DNA of 64,000 nt from Penelope pileata (lineage: Eukaryota; Chordata; Aves; Galliformes; Cracidae). Location: positions 62,001 through 126,000 of the forward strand of contig WBMW01004836.1 of NCBI GenBank assembly GCA_013396635.1, given 5' to 3'. This document shows positions 63,111 to 64,000 of this stretch, one piece after another (within the stretch, counting starts at the first letter, position 1; each line of letters begins with the position of its first letter). A program made the position numbers and the translations under genes. The notes under the pieces were generated by a model. The model ran no database searches and had not been told where the DNA came from. It was given only the letters and a program-made list of their open reading frames with translations.

Positions 63111-64000
63111 TCAGATTCCTGTGATTCCTTGCTCCACCTTTATTCTTTCTGCTTACTGGAAAATGAGGGAAAAAGTTCATTCTTCAAATTAAGAGTGAAG
63201 AGTCTTGTCCTGAGGTTCTGTTGCAAGTTATTCCACCTTTAAGATGATTCATTAGGAATAAGCTTATAAATTAATTCTTGTTGGAGCAGCCCTTCTTTGT
63301 GTCACAGTCAGCCTGGTGCGCAAACATACTTTGTATGAATAGTAAAAATAAGATCCATTAAGAAGATGCAGAAACCTGATGAAAGACCAGGGAGTGAAAC
63401 TGGTACAGGTGGAAACATTAACGTCTTGGTGTGTTACTCGTTGTACCCCTCAGCTGCTTCTTTAAATTCATGATGCAAGTTTTTTTTTAAAGAACTATAT
63501 GATTCTTAGGACAGGTGAATAACTGTTCTTTATGTAATATTTATATTTGAAACCATTTGGGAAATCCTAATGGAACCCAATTTCTTTGTCACCGCAATAC
63601 TTGTTCAGGAGTCTTGCCTGTTCAGTCTTTACAGGTGATTTAGCAATGAGGCTTATGCAACGTGTTACCTTTGTTTTTTGGTGTATTATTATTTTTTTTT
63701 TTAATGGAGCAGTAGTGGAATTAAGGGTGAGTTGTGCTTTGCAGGATCTTACTGCTGGAAGACATTTTAAAGTTTTGCCGGTGCACTTCAGGTCAGAATT
63801 ACCAAATTCACAGAAAACTGGCAATCCATGAACACAGAGGGGTCCCTTCATACAAGATCTGAGCTGAAACTGTCTTGGAGTTTGTAGTGTCTTTTCTTCT
63901 AGGTCTTAATAAAATAATTATTTGAGTATGTTGTCAGAAATTACTTAAATTCTGTGAAGAACAAAACTCCACGCTGAAAAAGAGGACCTTATTCTGCACG
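63111..64000. other. AT-rich end of window, nothing recognised
   Basis: No exon, repeat family or RNA gene was supported. A short T run is at 63691-63702. Confidence 0.5.

Noticed and set aside
49330..64000. Assigning the CpG-island gene to LAMB4 or LAMB1
   Set aside because: Human gene order suggests LAMB4, but no laminin N-terminal or EGF-type exon was seen.
1..64000. tRNA, rRNA, CRISPR or bacterial operon features
   Set aside because: None seen. Composition, GT-AG exons and CR1 elements mark this as avian nuclear DNA.

Overview
The window is vertebrate nuclear DNA from a bird, most likely a galliform (chicken or turkey group). It is AT-rich, with long introns and intergenic stretches. 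The repeats are typically avian: many CR1 LINE copies in both orientations, two short deleted mariner-family elements resembling the galliform Galluhop group, and one solo avian retroviral LTR. There are no prokaryotic features. Short assembly gaps (N) lie at 40423-40425, 49502 and 60142-60162.

About 1-14.2 kb is the 3' end of NRCAM (neuronal cell adhesion molecule, L1 family) on the + strand. Three coding exons are clear. They are the transmembrane exon (343-474), a cytoplasmic exon (1908-1986) and the canonical last exon (11849-12086), which carries the FIGQY ankyrin-binding motif and the C-terminal SFV. A 3'UTR of about 2 kb follows, to around 14.2 kb.

The most striking feature lies in the last NRCAM intron. 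It is an uninterrupted 611-codon reading frame (3812-5647, + strand) that looks like the Gag-like ORF1 of a DIRS-type tyrosine-recombinase retrotransposon, the same protein family that gave rise to the LAP2-alpha exon of mammalian TMPO. A good splice acceptor (AG at 3806-3807) sits four bases before its ATG, and its phase matches the NRCAM donor at 1986 exactly. Splicing 1986 to 3808 would therefore fuse NRCAM in frame to the whole Gag ORF. A poly(A) signal follows at 6295. Just after the Gag stop, a short remnant resembling the start of the DIRS reverse transcriptase is broken by stops. I infer a co-opted alternative terminal exon of NRCAM. It would replace the ankyrin- and PDZ-binding tail with a 611-residue basic, possibly nuclear, transposon-derived domain. 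Only transcript and comparative data can prove this.

About 14.2-49.3 kb is gene-poor and repeat-bearing. It holds CR1 pieces, the solo LTR at 29507-29942 with a perfect 6-bp target duplication, and mariner derivatives at 31669-32225 and 44960-45522. No convincing exons were seen.

About 49.3-64 kb begins with an orphan CpG island (49330-49960). It has a CCAAT box, a CRE-like site, a TATA-like site and a run of good splice donors, so it looks like the promoter and first exon of another + strand transcript that I cannot identify. More CR1 copies, a 100-bp tandem duplication, an unexplained three-copy motif at 51.4-52.7 kb and a possible 3' end near 61.36 kb follow.
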